Source of the DNA: Actinomycetes bacterium
Lineage (GTDB): Bacteria; Actinomycetota; Thermoleophilia; Solirubrobacterales; 70-9
Assembly: GCA_023434465.1 (NCBI GenBank)
Contig: JAEYSQ010000167.1
Coordinates: 1-21,429 of the forward strand
Direction: 5' to 3'
DNA length: 21,429 nucleotides
Both the position numbers and the translations under genes were made by a program. This document shows, piece by piece, positions 14,480 to 20,511 of the stretch. Position 1 is the stretch's first letter. Every line of letters begins with the position of its first letter. The notes beneath the pieces were generated by a model. It did no database searches. It saw only the letters and a list, made by a program, of their open reading frames with translations, and was not told the DNA's origin.

Positions 14480-14815
14480 CTAGCTACTGGCGACGAGACG
14501 GCTGAGAGCGGAGATGCGTTGCTCGACTCCGTCGCAGACCACTTCGCACATCGCCAACAGGGTCTCGTCGGCAATCCCGTAGTAGACGGTATTTCCGTCC
14601 TTGCGCCGACTCAACGCGCCCCCGCCGTAGAGCGCCTGAAGGTGCTTGGAGACATTCTGCTGGCTGGTGTCCAGGACTTCGGCGAGGCCGCCGACGCTCT
14701 GTTCTCCTTCCCGCAGCTGATCGAGGATCCGGATCCGCATAGGTTCCGAGAGCAGCTTGAATCGCGCCGTGATCAGCTCGACCAGTTCGGGTGGGAGGGG
14801 GGTGGGCAGCGCCAT
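14480..14815 (-). CDS. ArsR/SmtB-family transcriptional regulator
   Basis: Winged-helix DNA-binding repressor, probably dimeric. It shows LITARFKLLSEPMRIRILDQLREGEQSVGGLAEVLDTSQQNVSKHLQAL, the ArsR helix-turn-helix with recognition helix SQQNVSKHL, then GALSRRKDGNTVYYGI forming the wing. The only cysteine pair-like candidate is C-EVVC in the last helix (AMCEVVCDG), which could sense metal or thiol chemistry, but the classical ELCVCDL metal site is missing. The ATG at 14815 gives 111 residues; GTG 14842 would add nine residues. It follows the LOG gene closely and precedes the DUF2892-MMPL pair, so it is likely autoregulatory and represses the transporter. Confidence 0.9.
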   Translation of the reverse strand: MALPTPLPPELVELITARFKLLSEPMRIRILDQLREGEQSVGGLAEVLDTSQQNVSKHLQALYGGGALSRRKDGNTVYYGIADETLLAMCEVVCDGVEQRISALSRLVASS

Positions 14816-14818
14816 TCG

Positions 14819-14858
14819 TCCAGCATACAACTCCACATCCACATGCTGGATGAGTTGT
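14819..14858. repeat. Nested inverted repeats upstream of arsR
   Basis: Two interleaved dyads span the arsR start: TCCAGCAT (14819-14826) with ATGCTGGA (14843-14850), and ACAACTC (14827-14833) with GAGTTGT (14852-14858). All arms are perfect. They cover the alternative GTG start and reach the LOG stop, which suits an autoregulatory operator or an mRNA structure. Confidence 0.5.
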
Positions 14859-15571
14859 CAGGCAAGCCCGGCGGTGAGCGGCGGAAATCCGCTGATCGCG
14901 TTCTCGACGATCTCGTGGTCCTCGTCGTAGACCGTGAAGAGTCCCATGTCAACTGCGGAGATCCGGCCCTCTCCGACCAGTCGCCTGGCAACCCAGTCCA
15001 GCAGGTCCTGCCAGAAGTCGCTGCCGACCAGGACCACCGGATGGGGACGGGCCTTGCCGGTCTGGATCAAGGTAAGCACCTCGAAAGTTTCGTCGAGGGT
15101 GCCGAAGCCCCCGGGGAAGATCACGAAGGACCAGGAGTAGCGGACGAACATCAACTTGCGGACGAAGAAGTAGTGGAACTCCTTGCCGATGTCGACGAAG
15201 GCGTTGGCCGACTGCTCATGGGGGAGCTCGATGTTGAGACCGACCGAAAGTCCCTCCTCGTCTCTGGCGCCACGGTTGGCGGCCTCCATCGAACCCGGGC
15301 CACCACCGGTGATCACCGCGTACCCCTGTCGGGCGATTCCTGCCCCGACCCGTCTCGCCTGTTCGTACTCGGGATGGCCGGGACGGGTTCGGGCCGAGCC
15401 GAACACGCAGACCGCCGGTCCGACCGGCTCCATGATCCGGAAGCCTTCATCGAACTCCTGGCGGATCTTCGCGAGACGTTCCGGGTCCGACATCTCGGCC
15501 TGGATCTCGGGTTCCCCGCAGCGGATGATCTCCTGGTCGAAAGTGCTCGGGATCTTCGGGATCGTGCTCAC
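14858..15571 (-). CDS. LOG-family protein (TIGR00730-type, lysine-decarboxylase-like fold)
   Basis: Rossmann-like cytoplasmic protein of 237 residues. It has the two signature motifs: GGGPGSMEAANRGA (89-102) and PGGFGTLDETFE (154-165), the latter a nucleotide phosphate-binding PGGxGTxxE. Members of this family act as phosphoribohydrolases on nucleoside monophosphates (cytokinin-activating LOG enzymes) and are often misnamed lysine decarboxylases; the true substrate here is unknown. GTG 15571 was chosen because family homology starts shortly afterwards and upstream codons are the tail of the photolyase region in another frame. It begins only 11 bases after the photolyase stop, so the two are likely co-transcribed, and it ends just before arsR. 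Confidence 0.87.
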   Translation of the reverse strand: MSTIPKIPSTFDQEIIRCGEPEIQAEMSDPERLAKIRQEFDEGFRIMEPVGPAVCVFGSARTRPGHPEYEQARRVGAGIARQGYAVITGGGPGSMEAANRGARDEEGLSVGLNIELPHEQSANAFVDIGKEFHYFFVRKLMFVRYSWSFVIFPGGFGTLDETFEVLTLIQTGKARPHPVVLVGSDFWQDLLDWVARRLVGEGRISAVDMGLFTVYDEDHEIVENAISGFPPLTAGLA

Positions 15572-15582
15572 GAAAGAAGAGA

Positions 15583-17022
15583 CTATTCCTGCGGGTCTGC
15601 GTCGGAGGCCGCGCGGTAGCGCTCGATCGCGAAACGCCGCTCTTCGGCGTGGTCCACCACCGGCCACGGGTAGTCGCGGCCGATCAGGCAACCGCATTTT
15701 TCCTGCTCGTCCCGGGGCATCTCCCAGGGACGGACCAGGTACCGGTCGGGAACTCCGGACAGTTCAGTCACCCAACGCCGCACATACGCACCGTCCGGGT
15801 CGAACTTCTCCTGCTGCGTCATCGGATTGAACATCCGCTGGAAGTAGGGAGCCGGGTCGGTGCCGGTGGAGGCGACCCACTGCCAGCCTCCGTTGTTCGA
15901 GGCGACGTCGCCGTCGATCAACTGCTCCATGAAGTGTCGTTCGCCTTCTCGCCAGTCGAGGTGAAGGTCCTTGGTCAAAAAGGATGCGACCACCATCCGC
16001 AACCGGTTGTGCATCCAGCCCTCGGCTTTGAGCTGGCGCATGCCGGCGTCGACCAGCGGAAATCCGGTCCTGCCTTCCCGCCAGGCGTCGAGCAGCTGAT
16101 CGTCCTTTTGCCAGTCGAGGGTCCCGCGGTAACGCCGCTGATACTCGAGTCGGGTCACCTCCGGATAGTTCGCGATGACCGCCGCATAGAAATCGCGCCA
16201 GGCGAGTTCGGACCGGAAGCTTCGGGCTCCTTCACCGGGCCGTCGGCCGAGCTTTGATTCGAGTTCGAGTGGTGAAAGGCAGCCCCAGCGGATCCAGGGC
16301 GAAAGCCGGGAGGAACCCCCGGTGGGCCGGTTTCTCGATTCGGCGTAACCGGAGAGGCCCTCGTTCAGGAAACCGGTCGCCGCTTCCCGGGCGGCTCCTT
16401 CACCGGGTTCGAAAACGTTCTGGTCCACTGCGCCAGCCAGGAATCCGAACTCGCTCGGCTCCGGAAGCTCGCCGGGGTCGGGCGAACCGGCCAGCTTCAG
16501 ACTTGACGGGCGTTCTTCGGCGGGGCGCCGTTCCAGTTCCTGCCAGGCACGGTTGAAGGGACTGAATACCGTGTAAGGGCGATCCTGGCTGCTGCGGATC
16601 TCCTCCGGGTGATCGACGATGTAGGCGCCGGGGTGAGCGACGGCGTTGATCCCCTCCCCGGCGAGTATCCGGCCGACCCGACGATCCCGCTCACGGGCGA
16701 AGGGGGAGAGATCGGCGGTCCAGTGGACCGCTTCGGCGCCGGCCTCGGCGGCGAGCTTCGGGATCTCCGTTTCCGGCCTGCCGCGGCGCAGAATCAGGTC
16801 GGCGCCGAGTTCCCGGAGGTCTTTTCGCAGCGCTTCGAGACAACCCAGCATGAAGGCAGTGCGGCGAGGGGAGACGAAACGCCCCCCGGTCAGGAGCCGG
16901 TCGTCGAAGATGAAGCAGGGAAGGATCGAGCCGGCCCGGGCACCCTCGGCCAGGGCGGGCAGGTCATGGGTTCGAAGGTCCCGGCGAAACCACATCACGG
17001 CGACCGATCCGGTCGCCGTCAA
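15583..17022 (-). CDS. phrB: Deoxyribodipyrimidine photolyase (class I, cryptochrome/photolyase family)
   Basis: Flavoenzyme that splits UV-induced cyclobutane pyrimidine dimers using light. The 479-residue protein has the N-terminal antenna domain (VMWFRRDLRTHDLPAL, residues 9-24), a linker, and the FAD domain with WRDFYAAVIANYPE, TGFPLVDAGMRQLKAEGWMHNRLRMVVASFLTKDL, the DGDVASNNGGWQWVASTGTDPAPYFQRMFNP block and MPRDEQEKCGC near the end. The conserved tryptophans and NNGGWQW-STG segment are those of CPD photolyases. The start is uncertain: TTG 17022 gives the longest form, while GTG 16998 or ATG 16995 would begin almost at the fold. A 10-bp-stem hairpin sits between these options. It heads the minus-strand run that continues with the LOG gene. 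Confidence 0.95.
   Translation of the reverse strand: MTATGSVAVMWFRRDLRTHDLPALAEGARAGSILPCFIFDDRLLTGGRFVSPRRTAFMLGCLEALRKDLRELGADLILRRGRPETEIPKLAAEAGAEAVHWTADLSPFARERDRRVGRILAGEGINAVAHPGAYIVDHPEEIRSSQDRPYTVFSPFNRAWQELERRPAEERPSSLKLAGSPDPGELPEPSEFGFLAGAVDQNVFEPGEGAAREAATGFLNEGLSGYAESRNRPTGGSSRLSPWIRWGCLSPLELESKLGRRPGEGARSFRSELAWRDFYAAVIANYPEVTRLEYQRRYRGTLDWQKDDQLLDAWREGRTGFPLVDAGMRQLKAEGWMHNRLRMVVASFLTKDLHLDWREGERHFMEQLIDGDVASNNGGWQWVASTGTDPAPYFQRMFNPMTQQEKFDPDGAYVRRWVTELSGVPDRYLVRPWEMPRDEQEKCGCLIGRDYPWPVVDHAEERRFAIERYRAASDADPQE
16997..17019. repeat. Perfect inverted repeat at the photolyase start
   Basis: ACGGCGACCG and CGGTCGCCGT form a 10-bp stem with a three-base loop. It lies between the TTG start at 17022 and the downstream ATG at 16995. 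In the mRNA it would form a very stable hairpin that could control initiation. Confidence 0.65.
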
Positions 17023-17045
17023 CGGGTTGCCCGCCTGAAAGACCG

Positions 17046-17063
17046 CTTGCCCACCCGGGCAAG
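17046..17063. repeat. Short inverted repeat upstream of photolyase
   Basis: CTTGCCC and GGGCAAG flank ACCC, making a seven-base-pair hairpin in the divergent region between the photolyase and the coiled-coil gene. It could be an operator or a leader hairpin. Confidence 0.45.
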
Positions 17064-17149
17064 TCTAGACCCGCATCCGCCCGGCTGCGACAGTCTCCCG
17101 GTCCAGTCCATCAAAAGCCCGGCCGGATCGGCCTCGGGGGAGGTACCAA

Positions 17150-17587
17150 ATGGATCGTAAAGTCGGAGCAGCACTCGCCGTCGCCGTGATCGGCGTGGTC
17201 GTCGGCGTGATCGGGATCGTCATGGCCAAGGATGCCAAGGACGCAAACCAGGACACCCAGGAGCAACTCGAGAAGCAGATCAAACAGAACGACCGCAGCT
17301 CCGCGGCCAGAGTCGCGGCCGCCGCGGCCGCCGCCAGAAAGGTCGAACAGAAGATCCAGGGTAAGGCGACCGCGGCCGAGAAGCGGGATGAGGATTCGCT
17401 GAAGTCAGCCGAACAGAAAGATTCCGCACAGGCTTCCAGCAATGCGTCCAGCATCCAGAACCTGAACGACAAGGTGAGCGAGCTGAGTCAGGAAATCGGT
17501 GACGTCGAAGGCAAACAGCAGAGCAACACCGCCAAGGTGAACGCGCGCATCGATCAGCTTGAGGACCGGATCAACTCCGGCGGATGA
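17150..17587 (+). CDS. Single-pass membrane protein with coiled coil (paralogue of the 10284 gene)
   Basis: Not a recognised family. The 145-residue protein has a membrane helix (about 5-25, VGAALAVAVIGVVVGVIGIVM) followed by AKDAKDANQD and then a long helical region rich in A, K, Q, E and S, ending in a predicted coiled coil (SSIQNLNDKVSELSQEIGDVEGKQQSNTAKVNARIDQLEDRI). An alanine-rich stretch (RVAAAAAAARKVEQK) lies in the middle. There is no signal cleavage site, lipobox or cysteine. Layout and the AKDAxD motif after the helix match the product at 10284-10781. ATG 17150 has a strong GGGGGAGG upstream. It is transcribed divergently from the photolyase and ends at a strong bidirectional terminator, so it is a single-gene unit. 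Confidence 0.75.
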   Translation: MDRKVGAALAVAVIGVVVGVIGIVMAKDAKDANQDTQEQLEKQIKQNDRSSAARVAAAAAAARKVEQKIQGKATAAEKRDEDSLKSAEQKDSAQASSNASSIQNLNDKVSELSQEIGDVEGKQQSNTAKVNARIDQLEDRINSGG

Positions 17588-17593
17588 TCAAAA

Positions 17594-17622
17594 GGCGGGT
17601 CGCGAAAGGTTCGCGGCCCGCC
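17594..17622. terminator. Bidirectional hairpin terminator
   Basis: GGCGGGTCGCGAA pairs with TTCGCGGCCCGCC (13 bp including one G-U) around an AGG loop. It lies between two converging genes. On the plus strand it is followed by GTTT and on the minus strand by TTTT, so it can serve both the coiled-coil gene and the lysozyme gene. Confidence 0.85.
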
Positions 17623-17643
17623 GTTTCAGGACTCCCGGCCAGA

Positions 17644-18285
17644 TCAGCTGACGCCGATCCCGCCACCGGAGCTCTTGCCCGGGTCCGAGCTCCCCTTGCA
17701 GGAGGCGGCGCATGACCTGAACTTGCGGATGCCCCGGATCATCACGCGGTACTCCTTGCGGCGCCTGATCGTCAGACCCTTGAGCACGTACCGCTTGCCG
17801 CCCACAATGACCCCATCGAAGTGGAGCATCTGTCGCGCGGCCAGCCAGTATCTGCCGATCCGGAGGTTGCGGCTGATGTTGGTCGCCGGTCGCTTTCCCC
17901 GTCGGGGTACGAAATCGAGGTACCCGGGCCCGAGGTTGAAGGCAAACGAAGTCAGGGCCTGCACCATCAGTGCGTTCACCTTGGCGCGGGGCACCCGTTC
18001 GAATACTTCGGCTTCGTAACCGGCCAGATCCTTTCGGAGGAGCCGCAGGCCCTGCGCCCTGGTCAGACAACCCCACTTGCGCCGGTCGGCGCGGGTCGGC
18101 GGCCCGTAATGAAGCAGGTGGCCGTAACCGATCGTGGCGTGTCCGGCCGGGTCGGCGTAGGGGCAGGAGACGAATCCTTCGAACTCGGCCACGAACCGGG
18201 TCGTTGCTGCGGTGACTGCCTGGGACTGGGCCGGCGCCCAGAGCAACGTCAAGCCCAGGAAAATGAGGAGAAGAGAGCGGCGCAT
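17644..18285 (-). CDS. Secreted GH24 lysozyme (T4-type muramidase)
   Basis: Predicted exported muramidase that hydrolyses the beta-1,4 bond between MurNAc and GlcNAc in peptidoglycan. The 213-residue protein has a signal peptide (RRSLLLIFLGLTLLWAPAQSQA) and then the T4-lysozyme catalytic layout: E36 in FEGF, D45 in YADPAG and T51 in HATIGYGH, with the same spacing as E11-D20-T26. The fold continues through LTSFAFNLGPG. About 70 extra C-terminal residues are basic (RRRKEYRVMIRGIRKFR) and include C192 and C196 with a Gly/Ser tail. No holin, endolysin partner or phage genes are nearby, so a cell-wall remodelling or competition role is as likely as a prophage remnant. ATG 18285 starts the signal peptide; a TTG nine bases upstream is possible. 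Confidence 0.88.
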   Translation of the reverse strand: MRRSLLLIFLGLTLLWAPAQSQAVTAATTRFVAEFEGFVSCPYADPAGHATIGYGHLLHYGPPTRADRRKWGCLTRAQGLRLLRKDLAGYEAEVFERVPRAKVNALMVQALTSFAFNLGPGYLDFVPRRGKRPATNISRNLRIGRYWLAARQMLHFDGVIVGGKRYVLKGLTIRRRKEYRVMIRGIRKFRSCAASCKGSSDPGKSSGGGIGVS

Positions 18286-18512
18286 TAGTTCCAATAGATA
18301 ACAAGGGAACCGGAACCGGTGCCGGTTCCCGGTCCCTCTGGTCAACCGTTCCCGTCCGCCGGCGGGCCGGAAGCCCGGAATCCGCCTCCGTCGGAGCCCG
18401 GATACCTGGCGCCGTGCAGCGGCTACTTCGGTCGGAGCCCGAGGGCCCCGGCTGAAGACCTCATGCAGCGGGAAACCCCCGGCCGGGGCAGGGGGTTTCC
18501 GGGTGCTTCGTA
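18286..18512. other. Intergenic region rich in hairpins
   Basis: No gene seen. It holds a 9-bp stem (GGGAACCGG 18305-18313 with CCGGTTCCC 18322-18330), a CCGCCGGCGG palindrome at 18356-18365, a directly repeated GTCGGAGCCCG, and the tRNA terminator hairpin at 18471-18500. Confidence 0.6.
18471..18500 (-). terminator. Hairpin after tRNA-Leu
   Basis: GGAAACCCCC and GGGGGTTTCC form a perfect 10-bp stem with a ten-base loop, 13 bases beyond the 3' end of tRNA-Leu. No long U-tract follows on the minus strand, but the position suits transcription termination. Confidence 0.65.
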
Positions 18513-18599
18513 TGGTGCGGCTGAGAGGAGTCGAACCTCCACGTCCTTGCGGACACAAGCCCCTCAAGCTTGCGCGTCTACCAATTCCGCCACAGCCGC
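18513..18599 (-). tRNA. tRNA-Leu (anticodon GAG)
   Basis: Class II tRNA of 87 bases read from the minus strand. The acceptor stem is GCGGCTG/CAGCCGC, the anticodon arm is CAAGC-TTGAGGG-GCTTG with anticodon GAG, the long variable arm is GTCC-GCAA-GGAC, and the T arm is GGAGG-TTCGACT-CCTCT. The discriminator A and CCA are encoded, unlike in the tRNA-Gly of this window. It reads CUC and CUU. Confidence 0.97.
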
Positions 18600-18725
18600 C
18601 TGAGGTCCGCGGATTCTAGGGGAACCTGCCCGGCCGATGCGGAGCGGGCGACGGGCGGCAACCGATCCCGGTCGGCCGCAGGCAGAACCCCTTCCGGTCG
18701 GAATCTTGCCAAACCAGGTGCCGCA

Positions 18726-18739
18726 CGAACATACGTCCG
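18726..18739. promoter_or_regulatory. Upstream degenerate SOS box for lexA
   Basis: CGAACATACGTCCG differs from the perfect CGAAC-N4-GTTCG dyad at one position. It lies 31 bases upstream of the perfect box and may overlap the -10 region of a promoter whose -35 could be TTGCCA at 18706-18711. Confidence 0.6.
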
Positions 18740-18756
18740 CACGAGCGACTAGATTA

Positions 18757-18770
18757 CGAACACAGGTTCG
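18757..18770. promoter_or_regulatory. SOS box (LexA operator) for lexA
   Basis: CGAACACAGGTTCG is a perfect CGAAC-N4-GTTCG dyad of the Gram-positive/actinobacterial LexA type. It ends 56 bases before the lexA start, consistent with autorepression released during the SOS response. Confidence 0.88.
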
Positions 18771-18826
18771 CCACCCAGGGTCGGACCGCTTTCCCAGAGT
18801 AAGGCCGAGGGCCGAAAAGGAGCGAC

Positions 18827-19501
18827 GTGGTTGATCTGACCAAAAGACAGCGCGAGATCTTCGACTACATAGGCAAGTACACCGACAAGATGGGCTACCC
18901 GCCGACCGTGCGGGAAATCGGTCAGGCGGTCGGGTTGACTTCTTCGTCGACGGTCCATGTGCATCTGGCCAATCTCGAGAAGGCCGGCGTCTTGCGTCGT
19001 GACCCGAGCAAACCGCGGGCCCTCGAGGTCCTGGTCGGCAAGGCAAAGAGCGCGGGAGAGAGCGTTCGCGACAGCGCCCGCGACGTGGTCGACTCGGTCG
19101 CCAGCGCGGCGGCCGGAGCCACGGCACCGGCAGGACTGCCGCTGCTCGGTCGCGTCTCGGCGGGTCCGGGCATTCTGGCCGAGGAGAACATCGAGGATTA
19201 CGTCGACGTGCCTGAGATGATCGGCGGCACGGATGGTGACTATGTGCTCGAAGTGCGCGGCGAGAGCATGAAGAACGCCGGCATCATGGATGGCGATTAC
19301 GTAATCGTGCACCCGGCCCCCGAAGCCCGTAACGGTGAAATCGTGGTCGCGCTGCTCGGGGAAGAGGACGCCACCGTCAAGCGCTTCTACAAGGAGTCCG
19401 ACCACTTCCGCCTCGAGCCGGAAAACGAAACCATGGACCCGATCATCACCACCGACGCCCAGGTCATGGGCAAGGTCATCGGAGTCTTCCGCAAAGTCTG
19501 A
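18827..19501 (+). CDS. lexA: LexA repressor (SOS regulator, S24 peptidase)
   Basis: Dimeric repressor of DNA-damage genes that cleaves itself when stimulated by RecA filaments. The 224-residue protein has the N-terminal winged helix (LTKRQREIFDYIGKYTDKMGYPPTVREIGQAVGLTSSSTVHVHLANLEKAG), a linker of about 35 residues rich in Ala, Ser and Val (73-103), the cleavage site A112-G113 in VSAGPG, catalytic S147 in RGESMKNAGIMDGD and K185 in ATVKRF. All catalytic positions are intact. GTG 18827 has AAAGGAG upstream. Two SOS boxes lie ahead of it. The last 18 bases (GVFRKV and stop) are also the first unit of a tandem repeat array that runs on past the stop. recA is not in the window. Confidence 0.96.
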   Translation: MVDLTKRQREIFDYIGKYTDKMGYPPTVREIGQAVGLTSSSTVHVHLANLEKAGVLRRDPSKPRALEVLVGKAKSAGESVRDSARDVVDSVASAAAGATAPAGLPLLGRVSAGPGILAEENIEDYVDVPEMIGGTDGDYVLEVRGESMKNAGIMDGDYVIVHPAPEARNGEIVVALLGEEDATVKRFYKESDHFRLEPENETMDPIITTDAQVMGKVIGVFRKV

Positions 19502-19612
19502 GCCGACCTCAGTCTTCCGCAAAGTCTGAGCCAACCTCAGCTTTCGCAAAGTCTGAGCCGACCTCGGTCTTCCGCAAAGTCTGAGCCAACCTCAGTCTTC
19601 CGCGCCGACCTG
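19484..19612. repeat. 28-bp tandem repeat array starting in the lexA 3' end
   Basis: Five consecutive units: 19484-19511, 19512-19539, 19540-19566 (27 bp), 19567-19594 and a shortened 19595-19612 missing nine internal bases. The unit starts GTCTTCCGCAAAGTCTGAGC and ends CRACCTCA. The variable base alternates G, A, G, A, G, which points to duplication of a 56-bp pair. Each full unit can fold CTGAG-CCRAC-CTCAG and carries a copy of the lexA stop codon. Confidence 0.92.
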
Positions 19613-19622
19613 TGGTGCGAAA

Positions 19623-19653
19623 GGCCCGTCAGCGCAAGGTGCCGGCGGGCCTC
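19623..19653 (+). terminator. Likely lexA terminator
   Basis: AGGCCCG pairs with CGGGCCT around a 17-base loop and is followed by the pyrimidine-rich CTCTTCCT. It lies beyond the tandem repeats, so the repeats would be in the lexA 3' UTR. Confidence 0.55.
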
Positions 19654-19718
19654 TCTTCCTGCCCCCATCTCCCCGGCCGGTCGTCGCGCTCTATCCCTGG
19701 ACGGACGGTGCCGCGACG

Positions 19719-19769
19719 GACGGTGCCGCAGGTTATGCACCGCATCGGGTCAAGACCTGCGGCACCGTC
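19719..19769. repeat. Inverted repeat with 15-bp perfect arms
   Basis: GACGGTGCCGCAGGT (19719-19733) and ACCTGCGGCACCGTC (19755-19769) flank a 21-base loop. No U-tract follows on either side. The left arm overlaps a second copy of the directly repeated GGACGGTGCCGC. Confidence 0.85.
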
Positions 19770-19826
19770 TGCCGGCATCCGTCTCGGGTGTCGCTACCCC
19801 GGTCCACGGCCCCCCGGTGCAAGTAG

Positions 19827-19850
19827 AAGGGGCCCCTTGCGGGGCCCCTT
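19827..19850 (-). terminator. rnpB terminator hairpin
   Basis: AAGGGGCCCC and GGGGCCCCTT form a 10-bp stem. On the minus strand the loop is GCAA, a GNRA tetraloop, and the stem ends in TT followed by CTACTT. It lies five bases past the 3' end of RNase P RNA. Confidence 0.8.
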
Positions 19851-19854
19851 CCTT

Positions 19855-20242
19855 AGTGGGTCTGTAAGCCGGATCCTGTCTTGAACGACCATCTATCTCA
19901 CCGGTTGATCAGACCGGGGGGCCTGGGCTTTGCCGCCTGGGCGGTTCGGCTTTCTGGCCTGCGACCTACCTGGATCTCGCCGGGCCGGGTCAGCGATCCT
20001 GTTTGGTCTTGCACCGGACGGGGTTTACCTGGCCGCCGTGTCACCACGGCGCCGGTGCGCTCTTACCGCACCATTTCACCTTTGCCTGATCGCGACTCAC
20101 GTGTGGTCGCGCCATCGGCCGTGTATTTCTGTGGCACTTTCCCGCGGGTTTCCCCGGGTGGGCGTTACCCACCGTCCTTGCCCTTCGGTGTCCGGACTTT
20201 CCTCGAAGGGTTTTCTCTCCCCCCGCGGCCGTCCGACCCACA
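19855..20242 (-). ncRNA. rnpB: RNase P RNA (bacterial class A)
   Basis: Catalytic RNA that removes 5' leaders from pre-tRNAs. On the minus strand the universally conserved blocks appear in order: GAGGAAAGTCCGGAC (20190-20204, P4/J3-4), GAGATAGATGGTCGTT (19884-19899, P10-P11 region) and ACAGGATCCGGCTTAC (19864-19879, the second P4 strand and 3' region). The ends GTGGGTC (20235-20241) and GACCCAC (19856-19862) pair as helix P1, which fixes both ends to within a few bases and gives about 388 bases, normal for class A. A TACAAT box ends seven bases upstream of the 5' end, and a GNRA-capped hairpin terminates it. Minor end uncertainty remains. Confidence 0.95.
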
Positions 20243-20248
20243 AGCCCC

Positions 20249-20254
20249 ATTGTA
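20249..20254 (-). promoter_or_regulatory. -10 box (TACAAT) for rnpB
   Basis: On the minus strand TACAAT matches the -10 consensus at five of six positions and lies six bases before the T/G where the P1 helix begins. A clear -35 box was not found. Confidence 0.6.
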
Positions 20255-20341
20255 CGGACGATGATCGCCTGGCGGTGCGCCAGTCGGCCGGTTGAACGGA
20301 CCTACGTCACGCAAATGAAATGCACACATATCGTGAGCGTT

Positions 20342-20350
20342 TGCTAATCT
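20342..20350 (+). promoter_or_regulatory. Candidate extended -10 (TGCTAATCT) for the riboswitch transcript
   Basis: TG-C-TAATCT resembles an extended -10 element and would place transcription start near 20357, shortly before the first riboswitch stem. TTGAAC (20292-20297) with TGAAAT (20316-20321) is an alternative. Confidence 0.3.
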
Positions 20351-20370
20351 TTCCCGACCTTCTGCTGAAT

Positions 20371-20493
20371 CTCCGTCACAAGATCACGGAGAACGGGGGA
20401 CCCAAAGGACTCTGGTCCAGGGGCGAATCACTGGCATCTGCCAGGTAGCGCTGCTCTTTCAGCGCGAGCCCGACAGCTAACCCCGCAAGCCAC
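20371..20493 (+). ncRNA. Cyclic di-AMP riboswitch (ydaO/yuaA class)
   Basis: The leader shows the ordered conserved blocks of this class as I know them: ATCACGGAGAACGGGGGACCCA (20383-20404, given by position), GGGGCGAATC (20420-20429), CAGGTAGCGCT, and near the end CCGACAGCTAACCCCGCAAGC (20470-20490, given by position). CTCCGT (20371-20376) can pair with ACGGAG (20386-20391). In actinobacteria these riboswitches commonly precede genes for cell-wall hydrolases and remodelling proteins, and c-di-AMP generally turns expression off. It ends about 20 bases ahead of the start of the RlpA-like gene. Boundaries are approximate and depend on a covariance-model match. Confidence 0.88.
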
Positions 20494-20511
20494 CGAAAGA
20501 GAGACGAAGGA

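Larger units (their letters stand above)
19613..19826. other. Intergenic region between the lexA repeats and the rnpB terminator
   Basis: No gene seen. It holds the lexA terminator-like hairpin (19623-19653), a direct repeat GGACGGTGCCGC (19703-19714 and 19718-19729) and a 15-bp-arm inverted repeat (19719-19769). With the repeat array the gene-free stretch is about 350 bases. Confidence 0.6.

Noticed and set aside
14519..15619. Plus-strand open frame of 366 codons opposite arsR and the LOG gene
   Set aside because: Both minus-strand genes show family motifs and the plus product resembles nothing.
17644..18285. Prophage region around the lysozyme
   Set aside because: Neighbours are tRNA, lexA, photolyase and a coiled-coil gene; no integrase, holin or structural genes are visible.
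19484..19612. CRISPR array
   Set aside because: The 28-bp units are directly adjacent with no spacers and no cas genes are present.
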